Source of the DNA: an uncultured Croceitalea sp.
GTDB lineage: Bacteria; Bacteroidota; Bacteroidia; Flavobacteriales; Flavobacteriaceae
Length of the DNA: 64,000 nucleotides
Direction: 5' to 3'
NCBI GenBank assembly: GCA_947494805.1
Contig: CANLWK010000002.1
Location: 806,001 to 870,000, forward strand
Positions within the stretch are counted from its first letter, which is position 1, and each line of letters begins with the position of its first letter. Below are positions 27,512-36,400 of this stretch, piece by piece. The position numbers were made by a program, and so were the translations under genes. The notes below the pieces were generated by a model. The model did not search any database. It was not told where the DNA came from and saw only the letters and a program-made list of their open reading frames with translations.

Positions 27512-28297
27512 TTAATTTGAACTAAAATATCCTTTCATGATTCCGCGTTGCGAATCTCTTATAAATTGTAAAATCTCATCACGTTCAGGAGTAGCTTCCA
27601 TTTCAGCTTCAATAATTGATGCTGCCTGTGAGTTGTTATAGTTGCGTTGATAGAGAATACGATAGATATTCTGAATCTCTCGAATTTTATCCGATGTGAT
27701 TCCCCTGCGTCGAAGACCAATGGAATTGATACCCACATACGAAAGTGGTTCACGTGCTGCTTTGACGAATGGTGGTACATCTTTGCGCACCAAAGAGCCC
27801 CCGGTCACAAAAGCGTGCTTACCAATGGATACAAACTGATGAACAGCTACCATACCAGCTAAAACCACATTCTCGCCAATGGTAACATGCCCTGCCAAAG
27901 TAGAATTGTTGCTGAAAATGCATCCGTCATGTACCAAACAATCATGTGCGACATGACAATAGGCCATAATCAGGCAATTATTGCCAATTACAGTTTTCAT
28001 GCGGTCGGCCGTACCTTTGTTTATGGTAGCGCATTCACGAATTGTGGTGTTATCCCCAATTTGTACAGTGGTTTCCTCACCTTGGTATTTTAAGTCTTGT
28101 GGCGGAGCAGAAATTACGGCTCCAGGAAAAATATTACAGTTCTTACCAATACGTGCGCCCTCCATAATGGTGACATTGGAACCGATCCAAGTGCCCTCAC
28201 CAATCGTTACATTATTATGAATGGTGGTAAAGGGCTCAATCACCACATTTTTGGCAATTTTTGCCCCAGGATGTACGTATGCCAACGGTTGGTTCAT
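27512..28297 (-). CDS. lpxA: UDP-N-acetylglucosamine O-acyltransferase
   Basis: First enzyme of lipid A synthesis, 261 residues. N-terminal left-handed beta helix with hexapeptide repeats (IGEGTWIGSNVTIMEGARIG), the catalytic His in MAYCHVAHDCLVHDG, and a helical C-terminal domain (GITSDKIREIQNIYRILYQ). One base separates it from the lpxC/fabZ stop. Confidence 0.96.
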   Translation of the reverse strand: MNQPLAYVHPGAKIAKNVVIEPFTTIHNNVTIGEGTWIGSNVTIMEGARIGKNCNIFPGAVISAPPQDLKYQGEETTVQIGDNTTIRECATINKGTADRMKTVIGNNCLIMAYCHVAHDCLVHDGCIFSNNSTLAGHVTIGENVVLAGMVAVHQFVSIGKHAFVTGGSLVRKDVPPFVKAAREPLSYVGINSIGLRRRGITSDKIREIQNIYRILYQRNYNNSQAASIIEAEMEATPERDEILQFIRDSQRGIMKGYFSSN

Positions 28298-28298
28298 A

Positions 28299-29702
28299 TT
28301 ATTCCCCTTTAGTTTTTACAATTTGCGCCATTAATTCGGCCTCAGAGACCAATTTATCATTGGCATAGGCATAGGCCTGCATATGGCAAATACCCCTTCT
28401 GATCGGTGATATCAAATCACATTTAAAAATCAGTGTATCGCCCGGCACTACCTGTTGCTTGAACTTCACATTATCAATTTTCATGAAAAAGGTCAAGTAA
28501 TTCTCAGGATCGGGAACGGTGCTCAACACCAGTATCCCACCTGTTTGTGCCATAGCCTCAACTTGTAGAACACCTGGCATGACCGGTGCTCCAGGAAAAT
28601 GCCCCACAAAAAATGGTTCGTTCATGGTCACGTTCTTCACACCAACAACATGGGTGTCTGAGAGCTCTAAAATTTTATCGACCAATAAGAACGGCGGTCG
28701 ATGTGGTAACATATCCATGATTTTGGTAACATCCATTAAGGGCGTTTGGTTCAAATCATACTTAGGTACCTTGTTGCGACGCTCTATCTTGATGATCTTG
28801 GCCAATTTTTTCGCAAACTGGGTATTGACATAATGTCCTGGCTTGTTCGCAATCACTTTGCCACGAATACGGGTTCGCGCCAAGGCGAGGTCCCCGATGA
28901 CGTCTAACAATTTATGGCGGGCCGCTTCGTTTGGGTGGTGCAAGGTCAGATTGTCCAAAATACCATTGGCCTTAACGGAAAGTTTCTTTTTATTAAAAGC
29001 TTTTTCCAGCTTTTTCATGGTGGGTTCAGATATCTCTTTATCCACATAAACGATGGCATTGTTCAGGTCACCCCCTTTTATTAAGCCATGCTCTAAAAGC
29101 ATTTCCAACTCATGCAAAAAGCTGAAGGTTCGCGAATCAGAGATCTCCGCTTTGAAATCTGAAATGCGCTCCAAAGTGGCATTTTGTGTACCGAGCACCT
29201 TGGTGCCAAAGTCGACCATGGTGGTCACCTGATATTCATCAGAAGGTATTACCGTGATTTCACTGCCCGTGGCCTCATCTTTATAAGAAATCACATCTTT
29301 AACGATGTATTCATCACGATTCTGTTCCTGCTCTACAATACCAGCCTTTTCCAAGGCCTCAACAAAGAATTTTGACGAGCCATCCATGATGGGTGGTTCC
29401 GGAGCATTCAATTGGATCAAAACATTATCAATGTCAAGACCGACCAAAGCGGCCAATACATGTTCAGATGTTTGTATTTTGACCCCATTTTTTTCAAGAT
29501 TGGTGCCCCGTTGTGTATTGACGACATAGTTCGCATCAGCCTCTATTATGGGCTCCCCTTCAAGGTCAACCCTTTTAAAAGCAAAGCCGTGGTTCTCAGG
29601 TGCCGGAACAAAGGTCATTGTAACGTTCTCCCCGGTATGAAGGCCAACACCTTTTAAGGTAACCTCTTTTGCAATGGTACGCTGCTTGTTAGCTGTTTTC
29701 AT
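28299..29702 (-). CDS. lpxC/fabZ: Bifunctional UDP-3-O-acyl-GlcNAc deacetylase / 3-hydroxyacyl-ACP dehydratase
   Basis: Fusion typical of Bacteroidota, 467 residues. LpxC (about 1-300) has zinc ligands in TSEHVLAAL and in HHPNEAARHKLLDVIGDLAL. FabZ (about 315-467) has LPHRPPFLLVDKI and the hot-dog catalytic segment GHFPGAPVMPGVLQVEAMAQ. The ATG at 29702 is preferred over the TTG two codons upstream. It overlaps the end of lpxD by 14 bases. The fusion ties lipid A deacetylation to fatty acid supply. Confidence 0.96.
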   Translation of the reverse strand: MKTANKQRTIAKEVTLKGVGLHTGENVTMTFVPAPENHGFAFKRVDLEGEPIIEADANYVVNTQRGTNLEKNGVKIQTSEHVLAALVGLDIDNVLIQLNAPEPPIMDGSSKFFVEALEKAGIVEQEQNRDEYIVKDVISYKDEATGSEITVIPSDEYQVTTMVDFGTKVLGTQNATLERISDFKAEISDSRTFSFLHELEMLLEHGLIKGGDLNNAIVYVDKEISEPTMKKLEKAFNKKKLSVKANGILDNLTLHHPNEAARHKLLDVIGDLALARTRIRGKVIANKPGHYVNTQFAKKLAKIIKIERRNKVPKYDLNQTPLMDVTKIMDMLPHRPPFLLVDKILELSDTHVVGVKNVTMNEPFFVGHFPGAPVMPGVLQVEAMAQTGGILVLSTVPDPENYLTFFMKIDNVKFKQQVVPGDTLIFKCDLISPIRRGICHMQAYAYANDKLVSEAELMAQIVKTKGE

Positions 29703-30720
29703 TGTCAATTTTCTTTTCTAAATCAGAAATTTGGTTCACTATCTTCGGTAGATTTTTAAAGTGAACATATGATTTGTTGTAATCGCCATAGTTTAATGCC
29801 GGTGATCCCTGCAATACTTCATCGTCTTTTACATTACGGCCAATGCCCGACTGTGCCTGAATCTTGACCCTATCGCCAATGGTGATGTGGCCGACGATAC
29901 CGACCTGCCCCCCGATCAAACAGTATTTGCCAATTTTGGTAGAACCTGCAATGCCTGTTTGGGCTGCTATGGCCGTATGTTCACCTATTTCAACATTATG
30001 GGCTATCTGTATCTGATTGTCAAGTTTGACGCCTTTGCGCAAAACCGTTGATCCCAATGTGGCCCGGTCAATGGTAGTACCAGCCCCGACATCTACATTG
30101 TCTTCTAAGATTACATTACCTGTTTGCGGTACTTTGCTGTACTCGCCCTTTTCATTTGGTGTAAAGCCAAAACCATCAGCCCCGATAATGGCGCCGCTAT
30201 GTATAACACATCCATCACCAATGATGGATTCTGAATATATTTTGGCACCAGCAAATACCATAACATTGTCACCTATAGTCACATTATCGCCAATATATAC
30301 GTTAGGGTAAATTTTTACATTATCGCCCAAAATAACATTGTCACCTAAATAAGAAAAGGCCCCAAGATAGAACCCAGCACCATATGTGGCGGAATCGGAA
30401 ACAAAAGACGGACTTTCAATACCCGTTTTATTGTTCTTTACCTGATTATAATATTCCAACAGTTTTGAAAAAGACTTATAGGCATCTTCAACCTTGATCA
30501 AGGTCGTTGATATCGCATGTTCGGGCACAAAGTCTTTGTTTACGATGGTAATCGACGCTTTTGTCGAATAAATAAATGAGGTGTATTTGGGATTGGCCAA
30601 AAAGGTCAAAGAACCCTTTTCTCCTTCTTCAATTTTTGAAAGCTTATGTACAGCCGTTTGAGGATTTCCATCAATTTCTCCCTCTAAAATACCTGCAATT
30701 TGGGTGGCTGTAAATTTCAA
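29689..30720 (-). CDS. lpxD: UDP-3-O-(3-hydroxyacyl)glucosamine N-acyltransferase
   Basis: Canonical LpxD of 343 residues: uridine-binding N-terminal domain, hexapeptide-repeat beta helix (about 110-290) with the catalytic His in LDNQIQIAHNVEIG, and a C-terminal helix (NLPKIVNQISDLEKKIDNE). First gene of the lpxD - lpxC/fabZ - lpxA - efp - lpxD2 operon, with a TACTTTTG promoter element at 30784. Confidence 0.96.
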   Translation of the reverse strand: MKFTATQIAGILEGEIDGNPQTAVHKLSKIEEGEKGSLTFLANPKYTSFIYSTKASITIVNKDFVPEHAISTTLIKVEDAYKSFSKLLEYYNQVKNNKTGIESPSFVSDSATYGAGFYLGAFSYLGDNVILGDNVKIYPNVYIGDNVTIGDNVMVFAGAKIYSESIIGDGCVIHSGAIIGADGFGFTPNEKGEYSKVPQTGNVILEDNVDVGAGTTIDRATLGSTVLRKGVKLDNQIQIAHNVEIGEHTAIAAQTGIAGSTKIGKYCLIGGQVGIVGHITIGDRVKIQAQSGIGRNVKDDEVLQGSPALNYGDYNKSYVHFKNLPKIVNQISDLEKKIDNENS

Positions 30721-30783
30721 TTAAGCAAATTTTGGATAACAAGTCTACGTCGTTAACAAAACCGACGTTTCGTTTTGTTTCGG

Positions 30784-30791
30784 CAAAAGTA
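30784..30791 (-). promoter_or_regulatory. -7 element TACTTTTG of the lpx operon
   Basis: Exact TAnnTTTG match on the minus strand, 63 bases before the lpxD start and just after the HD gene stop. A TTTG lies 11 bases upstream, shorter than the usual spacer. Confidence 0.5.
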
Positions 30792-30801
30792 AGAAAATTT
30801 G

Positions 30802-32034
30802 TCAAACGCTTTCCTTAGGATAACAAACATAGTACTTGGTTACCGTTTTGGCCAGCGCCTTCAAATTTAAATGGTCCGAAGCTTTGGCCACATCGGTCAA
30901 CTTTCCGTTCTTTCTTAGAATATTAATGTTCTGGCGGTTCTCATTGTACGCTCTGTTGCTGATTTCTCCGCTAAACACAAAATAATCAAGCGCCTCGTTC
31001 TCTACCTTATAATTATTAGAAACCCATTCCGTTTTTGAATCGATCAAATCCACATTGATGGGTTTGTTCTTGATTTTAATATTCAAAAGGTTACGGTTGA
31101 TGAGCATTTGGCTCAAACGGGCCAACACAAAATCATCATGGTTTTGCCATGCTTTTAAAGCAGCTATAATATCGACGTCATCCAACATTGAAAACGATTG
31201 TAGCTTTTGGCCATCAAATTCAACATCCTCTTTGTACGTCAAAAACGACCGCAGGGCCTCAGATGCAAACACTTCTTGTTGTTCTGACATTAGATGTTTG
31301 GCCCTTCTAATGACTTTGATCAATAACTGCTCTGCCACTAGACTGGTTTTATGAAGGTAGACCTGCCAGTACATAAAACGTCTTGCCATTAAAAACTTTT
31401 CTACCGAGTAGATGCCCTTTTCTTCAACCACCAATTCACCTTCACATACATTGAGCATGGTAATCATACGCTCTGAACTAATATTGCCCTCGGCAACCCC
31501 AGTGTAAAAACTATCGCGCTTCAAATAGTCCAAACGGTCCATATCAAGTTGGCTCGAAACCAATTGGTTCAAGAATTTTTTGGGATGCTCCCCTTTAAAA
31601 ATTGAAATGGCCATTGTCAACTCACCCTTGAATTCTTCGTTCAACTTTTCCATAAAACGTAACGAAATGGTTTCATGGCTAATGTTGGGCACTAGCGTAT
31701 ACTCTAAAGCATGTGAAAAAGGCCCATGTCCGATATCATGCAGCAAAATAGCTGCTAGCAAGCCTTTTTCTTCTTCCTCTGATATGACTGCCTGTTTGAA
31801 CCGAAGCACATCGATTGCCTTTCGCATCAGGTGCATACACCCCAAGGCATGGTGAAAACGTGTGTGGTGTGCACCAGGATACACCAAATAGGAAAGTCCC
31901 ATTTGCGATATACGGCGCAACCGTTGAAAATACGGATGGGCAATCAAATTAAAAATAAGTTCATTGGGTGTGCCAATAAAACCGTAAATAGGATCGTTGA
32001 ATATTTTAAGTTTGTTGGTCTTTGCCAAGAGCAT
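30802..32034 (-). CDS. HD domain phosphohydrolase (dNTPase-like)
   Basis: Protein of 410 residues. The N-terminal HD domain has the metal ligands HHTRFHHALG (about 56-65) and LLHDIGHGPFSHALE with His99-Asp100. RLRRISQMGLSYLVYPGA is the segment shared with dGTPase/SAMHD1-like proteins. Relatives hydrolyse dNTPs or other phosphoesters; the substrate here is not determined. A TAAATTTG element at 32048-32055 is the likely promoter. Confidence 0.88.
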   Translation of the reverse strand: MLLAKTNKLKIFNDPIYGFIGTPNELIFNLIAHPYFQRLRRISQMGLSYLVYPGAHHTRFHHALGCMHLMRKAIDVLRFKQAVISEEEEKGLLAAILLHDIGHGPFSHALEYTLVPNISHETISLRFMEKLNEEFKGELTMAISIFKGEHPKKFLNQLVSSQLDMDRLDYLKRDSFYTGVAEGNISSERMITMLNVCEGELVVEEKGIYSVEKFLMARRFMYWQVYLHKTSLVAEQLLIKVIRRAKHLMSEQQEVFASEALRSFLTYKEDVEFDGQKLQSFSMLDDVDIIAALKAWQNHDDFVLARLSQMLINRNLLNIKIKNKPINVDLIDSKTEWVSNNYKVENEALDYFVFSGEISNRAYNENRQNINILRKNGKLTDVAKASDHLNLKALAKTVTKYYVCYPKESV

Positions 32035-32047
32035 CTTATTTGAAGGG

Positions 32048-32055
32048 CAAATTTA
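32048..32055 (-). promoter_or_regulatory. -7 element TAAATTTG of the HD phosphohydrolase gene
   Basis: Exact TAnnTTTG match 13 bases before the ATG on the minus strand, giving a 5' leader of about eight bases. No clear -33 box. Confidence 0.45.
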
Positions 32056-32169
32056 GATAATAGTGTTTAGAACAGTACTAGAAATTATCAGGTCCTTTGA
32101 ATTTGTAATGGCCATCAATATTTTCAGATACCCCGACAAAGGTGTATTTTTAAAACGAGCAACACTGAT

Positions 32170-33714
32170 ATGAGCAAAATTTCCATTTTATGGGTCGATG
32201 ATGAAATTGACCTATTGAAACCACATATTTTATTTTTAGAAAAGAAAGGCTACAGCGTCACTACCTGTCAGAGTGGTCAAGAGGCCATTGATGAGATTGC
32301 CGAAAAACCGTTTGATATTGTTTTTTTAGATGAGAATATGCCCGGACTATCAGGGCTTGAAACACTTTCTGAAATCAAAAAACAAGATACGACACTTCCG
32401 GTGGTCATGATTACCAAAAGTGAAGAAGAATACATTATGGATGAGGCCATTGGCAGTAAAATTGCCGATTACCTAATCAAACCGGTGAATCCGAACCAGA
32501 TTTTATTGAGCCTTAAAAAAAGTCTTGACAATTCGAGGTTGGTCTCAGAACGCACTACGGCCAATTACCAGCAAGAATTCCGGAAGATCGCTATGGACCT
32601 TTCTATGGTCAACTCTTATGAAGAATGGGCCGAACTCTATAAAAAGTTGATTTTTTGGGAGCTGCAGTTAGAGGAAATCGAAGACTCGGGAATGTTTGAG
32701 ATATTAGAATCGCAAAAGGTCGAGGCAAACAATCAGTTCAGCAAGTTCATTGATAAAAACTACCGTGATTGGTTTGATGGTCACGATGGCCCTACCCTAT
32801 CACATCAATTGTTCAAAGAACGTGTCGTACCCGAACTGCATGGTGAAAAAACCCTGATGATCGTTGTTGACAACTTACGTTATGATCAATGGCTCGCTTT
32901 TGAAGATGTGGTAGCGACCCACTACAAAAAGAAAAAAGAAAGTTCTTATTTCAGCATTTTGCCTACTGCTACCCAGTACGCCCGCAATGCCATTTTTTCA
33001 GGTTTGACGCCTTTAGAGATGGAAAAACAACACCCCAATTGGTGGAAAAACGATACCGATGAAGGTGGCAAAAACTTGTTTGAAGCGGAATTTTTGGGGG
33101 CACAGTTAAAACGATTGCGGTTGGACATCAAATGGGAATACCATAAAATCAGTAGTTTGAAGCAAGGTAAACAGCTGACCCAAAACTTTAAATCGCAAAA
33201 AGACAACGACTTAACGGTGATCGTCTACAATTTTGTAGACATGCTTTCACATTCCAAAACGGAAATGGAGGTCATTAAAGAATTGGCTGGTAATGACAAG
33301 GCCTATCGCTCGTTGACCCTAAGTTGGTTCAAAAACTCCCCTTTGTTAGATATCATTCAACAAGCCCAACAAATGGGTATGAAATTGATCATTACAACGG
33401 ATCATGGTACTATAAACGTAAAGCAACCCTCAAAAGTCATTGGTGACCGTGACACCAGTTTGAACCTACGTTACAAAACGGGGCGTAGTCTTTCGTATGA
33501 AGATAAAGAAGTACTCGCTGCAAAAGAACCTAAGAAAGTGTACTTACCCACTATCAATGTAAGTAGCTCATATATTTTTGCGAAGAACGATTTGTTCTTT
33601 GCCTACCCCAACAATTACAATCATTACGTGAGCTATTACCGAAACACCTACCAGCATGGTGGCATTTCCTTAGAAGAAATGATCATTCCTTTTGTAGTTT
33701 TGGAGGCGAAATAG
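32170..33714 (+). CDS. porX: PorX-type response regulator with PglZ domain
   Basis: Protein of 514 residues. The receiver domain (1-120) has the acidic pair Asp10/Asp11, phospho-acceptor Asp54, Thr82 and Lys104. A helical linker precedes an alkaline-phosphatase-like PglZ domain with metal ligands in MIVVDNLRYDQW (Asp234), the LPTATQYAR threonines (266, 268), NFVDMLSH (Asp357, His361), TTDHGT (Asp411-His412) and QHGG (His496). This is the architecture of PorX, which with PorY and the ECF factor SigP controls type IX secretion genes and has phosphodiesterase activity in Porphyromonas. tsaE follows six bases later. Confidence 0.93.
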   Translation: MSKISILWVDDEIDLLKPHILFLEKKGYSVTTCQSGQEAIDEIAEKPFDIVFLDENMPGLSGLETLSEIKKQDTTLPVVMITKSEEEYIMDEAIGSKIADYLIKPVNPNQILLSLKKSLDNSRLVSERTTANYQQEFRKIAMDLSMVNSYEEWAELYKKLIFWELQLEEIEDSGMFEILESQKVEANNQFSKFIDKNYRDWFDGHDGPTLSHQLFKERVVPELHGEKTLMIVVDNLRYDQWLAFEDVVATHYKKKKESSYFSILPTATQYARNAIFSGLTPLEMEKQHPNWWKNDTDEGGKNLFEAEFLGAQLKRLRLDIKWEYHKISSLKQGKQLTQNFKSQKDNDLTVIVYNFVDMLSHSKTEMEVIKELAGNDKAYRSLTLSWFKNSPLLDIIQQAQQMGMKLIITTDHGTINVKQPSKVIGDRDTSLNLRYKTGRSLSYEDKEVLAAKEPKKVYLPTINVSSSYIFAKNDLFFAYPNNYNHYVSYYRNTYQHGGISLEEMIIPFVVLEAK

Positions 33715-33720
33715 ACTAGA

Positions 33721-34131
33721 ATGCCTGTAAAAAACTTTGCACTTGATGTTATTGATACACTAGCAAAAACAATTCTCAAAGAGAAATCATCAAAGTATTT
33801 TTGCTTCTACGGCGACATGGGTGCTGGCAAGACCACATTGATCAAGGCAATGTTGAAAACATTGGAAGCAAAAGATCTGGGAAACAGCCCCACCTTTGGC
33901 ATCGTCAACGAATACCATGACACCGATGGAAACCTATTGGCCTACCACTTTGATTTTTACCGTTTGAACAATGAAGAAGAGGCCTACGATATGGGGCTTG
34001 AAGACTATTTTGATACTGATGCCCATATCTTTATAGAATGGCCAGAGCATATACCGAATTTGCTGCCTGAAGACCACAATGCCATTTATCTGCGCTTTAT
34101 CGATGAAAACACCCGCAGCATCGAATATTGA
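33721..34131 (+). CDS. tsaE: tRNA t6A biosynthesis ATPase TsaE
   Basis: Small P-loop ATPase of 136 residues. Walker A GDMGAGKTT is at 31-39, and the Thr/Ser-rich NSPTFGIVNEY and FDFYRL blocks follow, then IEWPE. It supports TsaB/TsaD in making N6-threonylcarbamoyladenosine at tRNA position 37. It is co-transcribed with porX, a common flavobacterial arrangement. Confidence 0.94.
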   Translation: MPVKNFALDVIDTLAKTILKEKSSKYFCFYGDMGAGKTTLIKAMLKTLEAKDLGNSPTFGIVNEYHDTDGNLLAYHFDFYRLNNEEEAYDMGLEDYFDTDAHIFIEWPEHIPNLLPEDHNAIYLRFIDENTRSIEY

Positions 34132-34244
34132 ATCTTACAAATCATTTGCTAAAATGAATTTTCTATTTTCATAGAGAGAACCAACGCATTCGATTAAATG
34201 AAGGTTTTTACCGTTTAAATGCATTTTTTGTCGACGAAATGTAC

Positions 34245-34271
34245 TTTGAGTTGTAAATTTTCCTACATTTG
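34245..34271 (+). promoter_or_regulatory. Promoter of the 42-residue peptide gene
   Basis: TTTG at 34245-34248, a 15-base spacer and TACATTTG at 34264-34271. Transcript start is expected near 34276, about 36 bases before the ATG at 34312. Confidence 0.5.
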
Positions 34272-34311
34272 TTGCGAATGAATTCATTTATTAACCCAAA
34301 AATTTAGTACG

Positions 34312-34440
34312 ATGAACACTAAACGATTAATTTTTGGAATCTTGGCCGTTGTTATGTTGACTACCACCGCGGTATCAACTATTACAATTGACGACCAGGA
34401 TACAGGTATTAAAAAAAGTGAAGTTATTATGAAGAAATGA
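34312..34440 (+). CDS. Small exported peptide, 42 residues
   Basis: An ORF of 42 codons that was too short for routine listing. The product begins MNTKRLIFGILAVVMLTTTA, a typical signal peptide with basic N-region and hydrophobic core, and ends in a short charged tail (TIDDQDTGIKKSEVIMKK). It has its own TAnnTTTG promoter upstream and a strong intrinsic terminator 25 bases downstream, so it is a complete one-gene transcription unit. No family is recognised. The mature peptide would be only about 18-20 residues, or the whole chain could stay as a membrane peptide. Confidence 0.7.
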   Translation: MNTKRLIFGILAVVMLTTTAVSTITIDDQDTGIKKSEVIMKK

Positions 34441-34464
34441 TAACTTCTACTTTAAAATTATCTT

Positions 34465-34495
34465 AAAAGGGGCAATACTAATATTGCCCCTTTTT
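34465..34495 (+). terminator. Rho-independent terminator of the small peptide gene
   Basis: AAAAGGGGCAAT-actaat-ATTGCCCCTTTTT: an eight-base GC-rich stem (12 with the A/T arms) and a T-run. It also rules out the upstream start at 34484 for the next gene. Confidence 0.9.
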
Positions 34496-34522
34496 CGTTG
34501 TGGTATTTATAACTTTAAGGTA

Positions 34523-35083
34523 ATGAAGCATAAAACTAAGTTTAACCAACTAGCAAAAAAAAGAATCTTAATTGAGTCCTTGGTAGCTTTTCTGATAATG
34601 CTCTCCCCCTTTGTTTTTAAAACGCATGAATATATGCCCGCGGCCGGTGAAGGAGATTCTTTTAGTATTTTAGGGTTTACCATAGGTTTAAATGGTTACC
34701 CAAGTGTAGAATCGCATGTTTGGTTTCTAGTCTCAAAGTTTGTTCCCTTTTACCTTCTAGTAATTTGGTTCCTCACCTGTAGACATTGGTGGCACCATAT
34801 CATTTTGATTCCTATTCTGATGTATAGCTTTCAACTGTTTGAACTTTATTTTTCGGAGGATGAAATTATTGATAGTGAAAACTTAATGTGGCTCCTTCCC
34901 GTCTGTATTGTAATCATACCTTTTGTCTATTTTATCCGTTTAAAACTCTATGACAAACACGTACACGGTATTGACTTAGACGCTATGGATACGGAGCTCA
35001 CTATCCTCAAAGAAAAAGAAGAGTTGCGTAAAGAGCGTGAAAAGCTAGAGCAGCGCAAAGAGACCCTTGAGAAAAAAATGTAA
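34523..35083 (+). CDS. Uncharacterised four-helix membrane protein with coiled-coil tail
   Basis: Protein of 186 residues with four predicted transmembrane helices (about 16-34, 65-85, 92-108, 123-141) and a long charged C-terminal coiled coil (LTILKEKEELRKEREKLEQRKETLEKK). I do not recognise a family. The ATG at 34523 follows TAAGGTA; the longer frame from 34484 would start inside the terminator of the previous gene. Confidence 0.6.
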   Translation: MKHKTKFNQLAKKRILIESLVAFLIMLSPFVFKTHEYMPAAGEGDSFSILGFTIGLNGYPSVESHVWFLVSKFVPFYLLVIWFLTCRHWWHHIILIPILMYSFQLFELYFSEDEIIDSENLMWLLPVCIVIIPFVYFIRLKLYDKHVHGIDLDAMDTELTILKEKEELRKEREKLEQRKETLEKKM

Positions 35084-35092
35084 ATTTGAGCC

Positions 35093-35143
35093 TCACCCAG
35101 AACCAAAAGATTGGTTCTGACCTCTCCTAAGGAGAGGTGGTGA
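35093..35143. repeat. Structured palindromic element, three-way junction
   Basis: Two adjacent perfect hairpins, CAGAACCAA-aaga-TTGGTTCTG (35098-35119) and ACCTCTCC-taa-GGAGAGGT (35120-35138), are enclosed by TCACC (35093-35097) pairing with GGTGA (35139-35143). This is the look of a dispersed palindromic repeat (REP/MITE-like). It lies in a 117-base gap between two co-oriented genes, with no T-run, so it is unlikely to be a plain terminator. Confidence 0.65.
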
Positions 35144-35200
35144 AAGAAGTAAACAAAAGTCTTACAGATTAATGGCTCCGTTTAATTAGATTTGCATTAC

Positions 35201-36400
35201 ATGAACCAGCCTTCGTCGCCATTTAGCAAACAACAATTACTTCCACAAGAGGAGACTTTAGAGGTTTTAAAACAAAAAGGTGAGCTTTTTATAGGCCTGC
35301 CCAAAGAAAACCAATTTCAAGAAAAACGTATTTGCCTGACCCCAGATGCCGTCAATGCCATTACTGCTAATGGCCATCGGGTCATGATCGAAGCGGGTGC
35401 AGGTGAAGGTGCCAATTATTCAGATAAAGATTATACCGAGGCAGGCGCCGAAATCTGCAATGACACCAAAAAAGTATTCTCTTGCCCTATTCTATTAAAG
35501 GTAGAGCCACCAACACTGAGCGAGATTGAGATGATCAATCCGCAAAGCATCGTGATTTCTGCCTTGCAGCTCAAAACACAGTCCAAACAGTATTTTGAAC
35601 ATTTGGCTCGTAAGCGGGTGACTGCCGTCGCCTTTGAATACATTCGTGATGATGATGGCAAATACCCCGCGGTACGTTCGTTAAGTGAAATTGCGGGAAT
35701 CTCTTCCATTCTTATTGCCTCAGAACTGATGGCCACTACTGGCAACGGTAACGGATTGATGTTTGGCAACATCAGTGGCGTTCCTCCGGTGGAAGTTGTT
35801 ATTATAGGCGCGGGCACGGTTGGGGAGTTTGCTGCCCGTTCGGCTTTAGGCCTCGGTGCCAATATCAAGGTGTTTGATAATTCCATTACCAAACTGCGAA
35901 ACATTCAGACCAACTTAAACCGTACCATTTACACCTCGACCATACAGCCAAAAAACCTTTTAAAGTCATTAAAGCGCTGTGATGTTGCCATTGGTGCTAC
36001 CCGTGGCAAGGATCGATCTCCGGTGGTCGTTTCGACCACTATGGTCGAAAACATGAAAAAAGGCTCGGTGATCATCGATGTCAGTATTGATATGGGCGGT
36101 TGTTTTGAGACCTCAGAGGTCACCACCCATAAGAAACCGACGGTTGAAAAACACGGGGTCATTCACTATGGGGTACCTAATATTCCGTCGCGATACCCAA
36201 GAACGTCTTCCATTTCCATAAGCAACATTTTCACGCCATATCTTTTAAAGATTGGTGAAGAGGGCGGACTCGAGAATTCACTGCGTTTTGACAAAGGATT
36301 ACGAAATGGGCTCTATATGTACCACGGTATCTTGACCAATAAATCGGTCGGGGATTGGTTCGGACTTTCGTACAACGATATTAACTTTTTGATTTTTTAA
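35201..36400 (+). CDS. ald: Alanine dehydrogenase
   Basis: Protein of 399 residues of the alanine dehydrogenase/PNT family: N-terminal GLPKENQFQEKRICLTPDAV, a Rossmann domain with VVIIGAGTVGEFAARSALGLGANIKVFD, and VIIDVSIDMGGCFETS. It interconverts alanine with pyruvate and ammonia using NAD. The ATG at 35201 is chosen over a TTG three codons upstream. Its stop overlaps the next start by one base (TAATG). Confidence 0.88.
   Translation: MNQPSSPFSKQQLLPQEETLEVLKQKGELFIGLPKENQFQEKRICLTPDAVNAITANGHRVMIEAGAGEGANYSDKDYTEAGAEICNDTKKVFSCPILLKVEPPTLSEIEMINPQSIVISALQLKTQSKQYFEHLARKRVTAVAFEYIRDDDGKYPAVRSLSEIAGISSILIASELMATTGNGNGLMFGNISGVPPVEVVIIGAGTVGEFAARSALGLGANIKVFDNSITKLRNIQTNLNRTIYTSTIQPKNLLKSLKRCDVAIGATRGKDRSPVVVSTTMVENMKKGSVIIDVSIDMGGCFETSEVTTHKKPTVEKHGVIHYGVPNIPSRYPRTSSISISNIFTPYLLKIGEEGGLENSLRFDKGLRNGLYMYHGILTNKSVGDWFGLSYNDINFLIF

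Noticed and set aside
34484-34522. Upstream start of the membrane protein gene at 34484.
   Set aside because: Falls inside the terminator of the small peptide gene; ATG at 34523 is sound.
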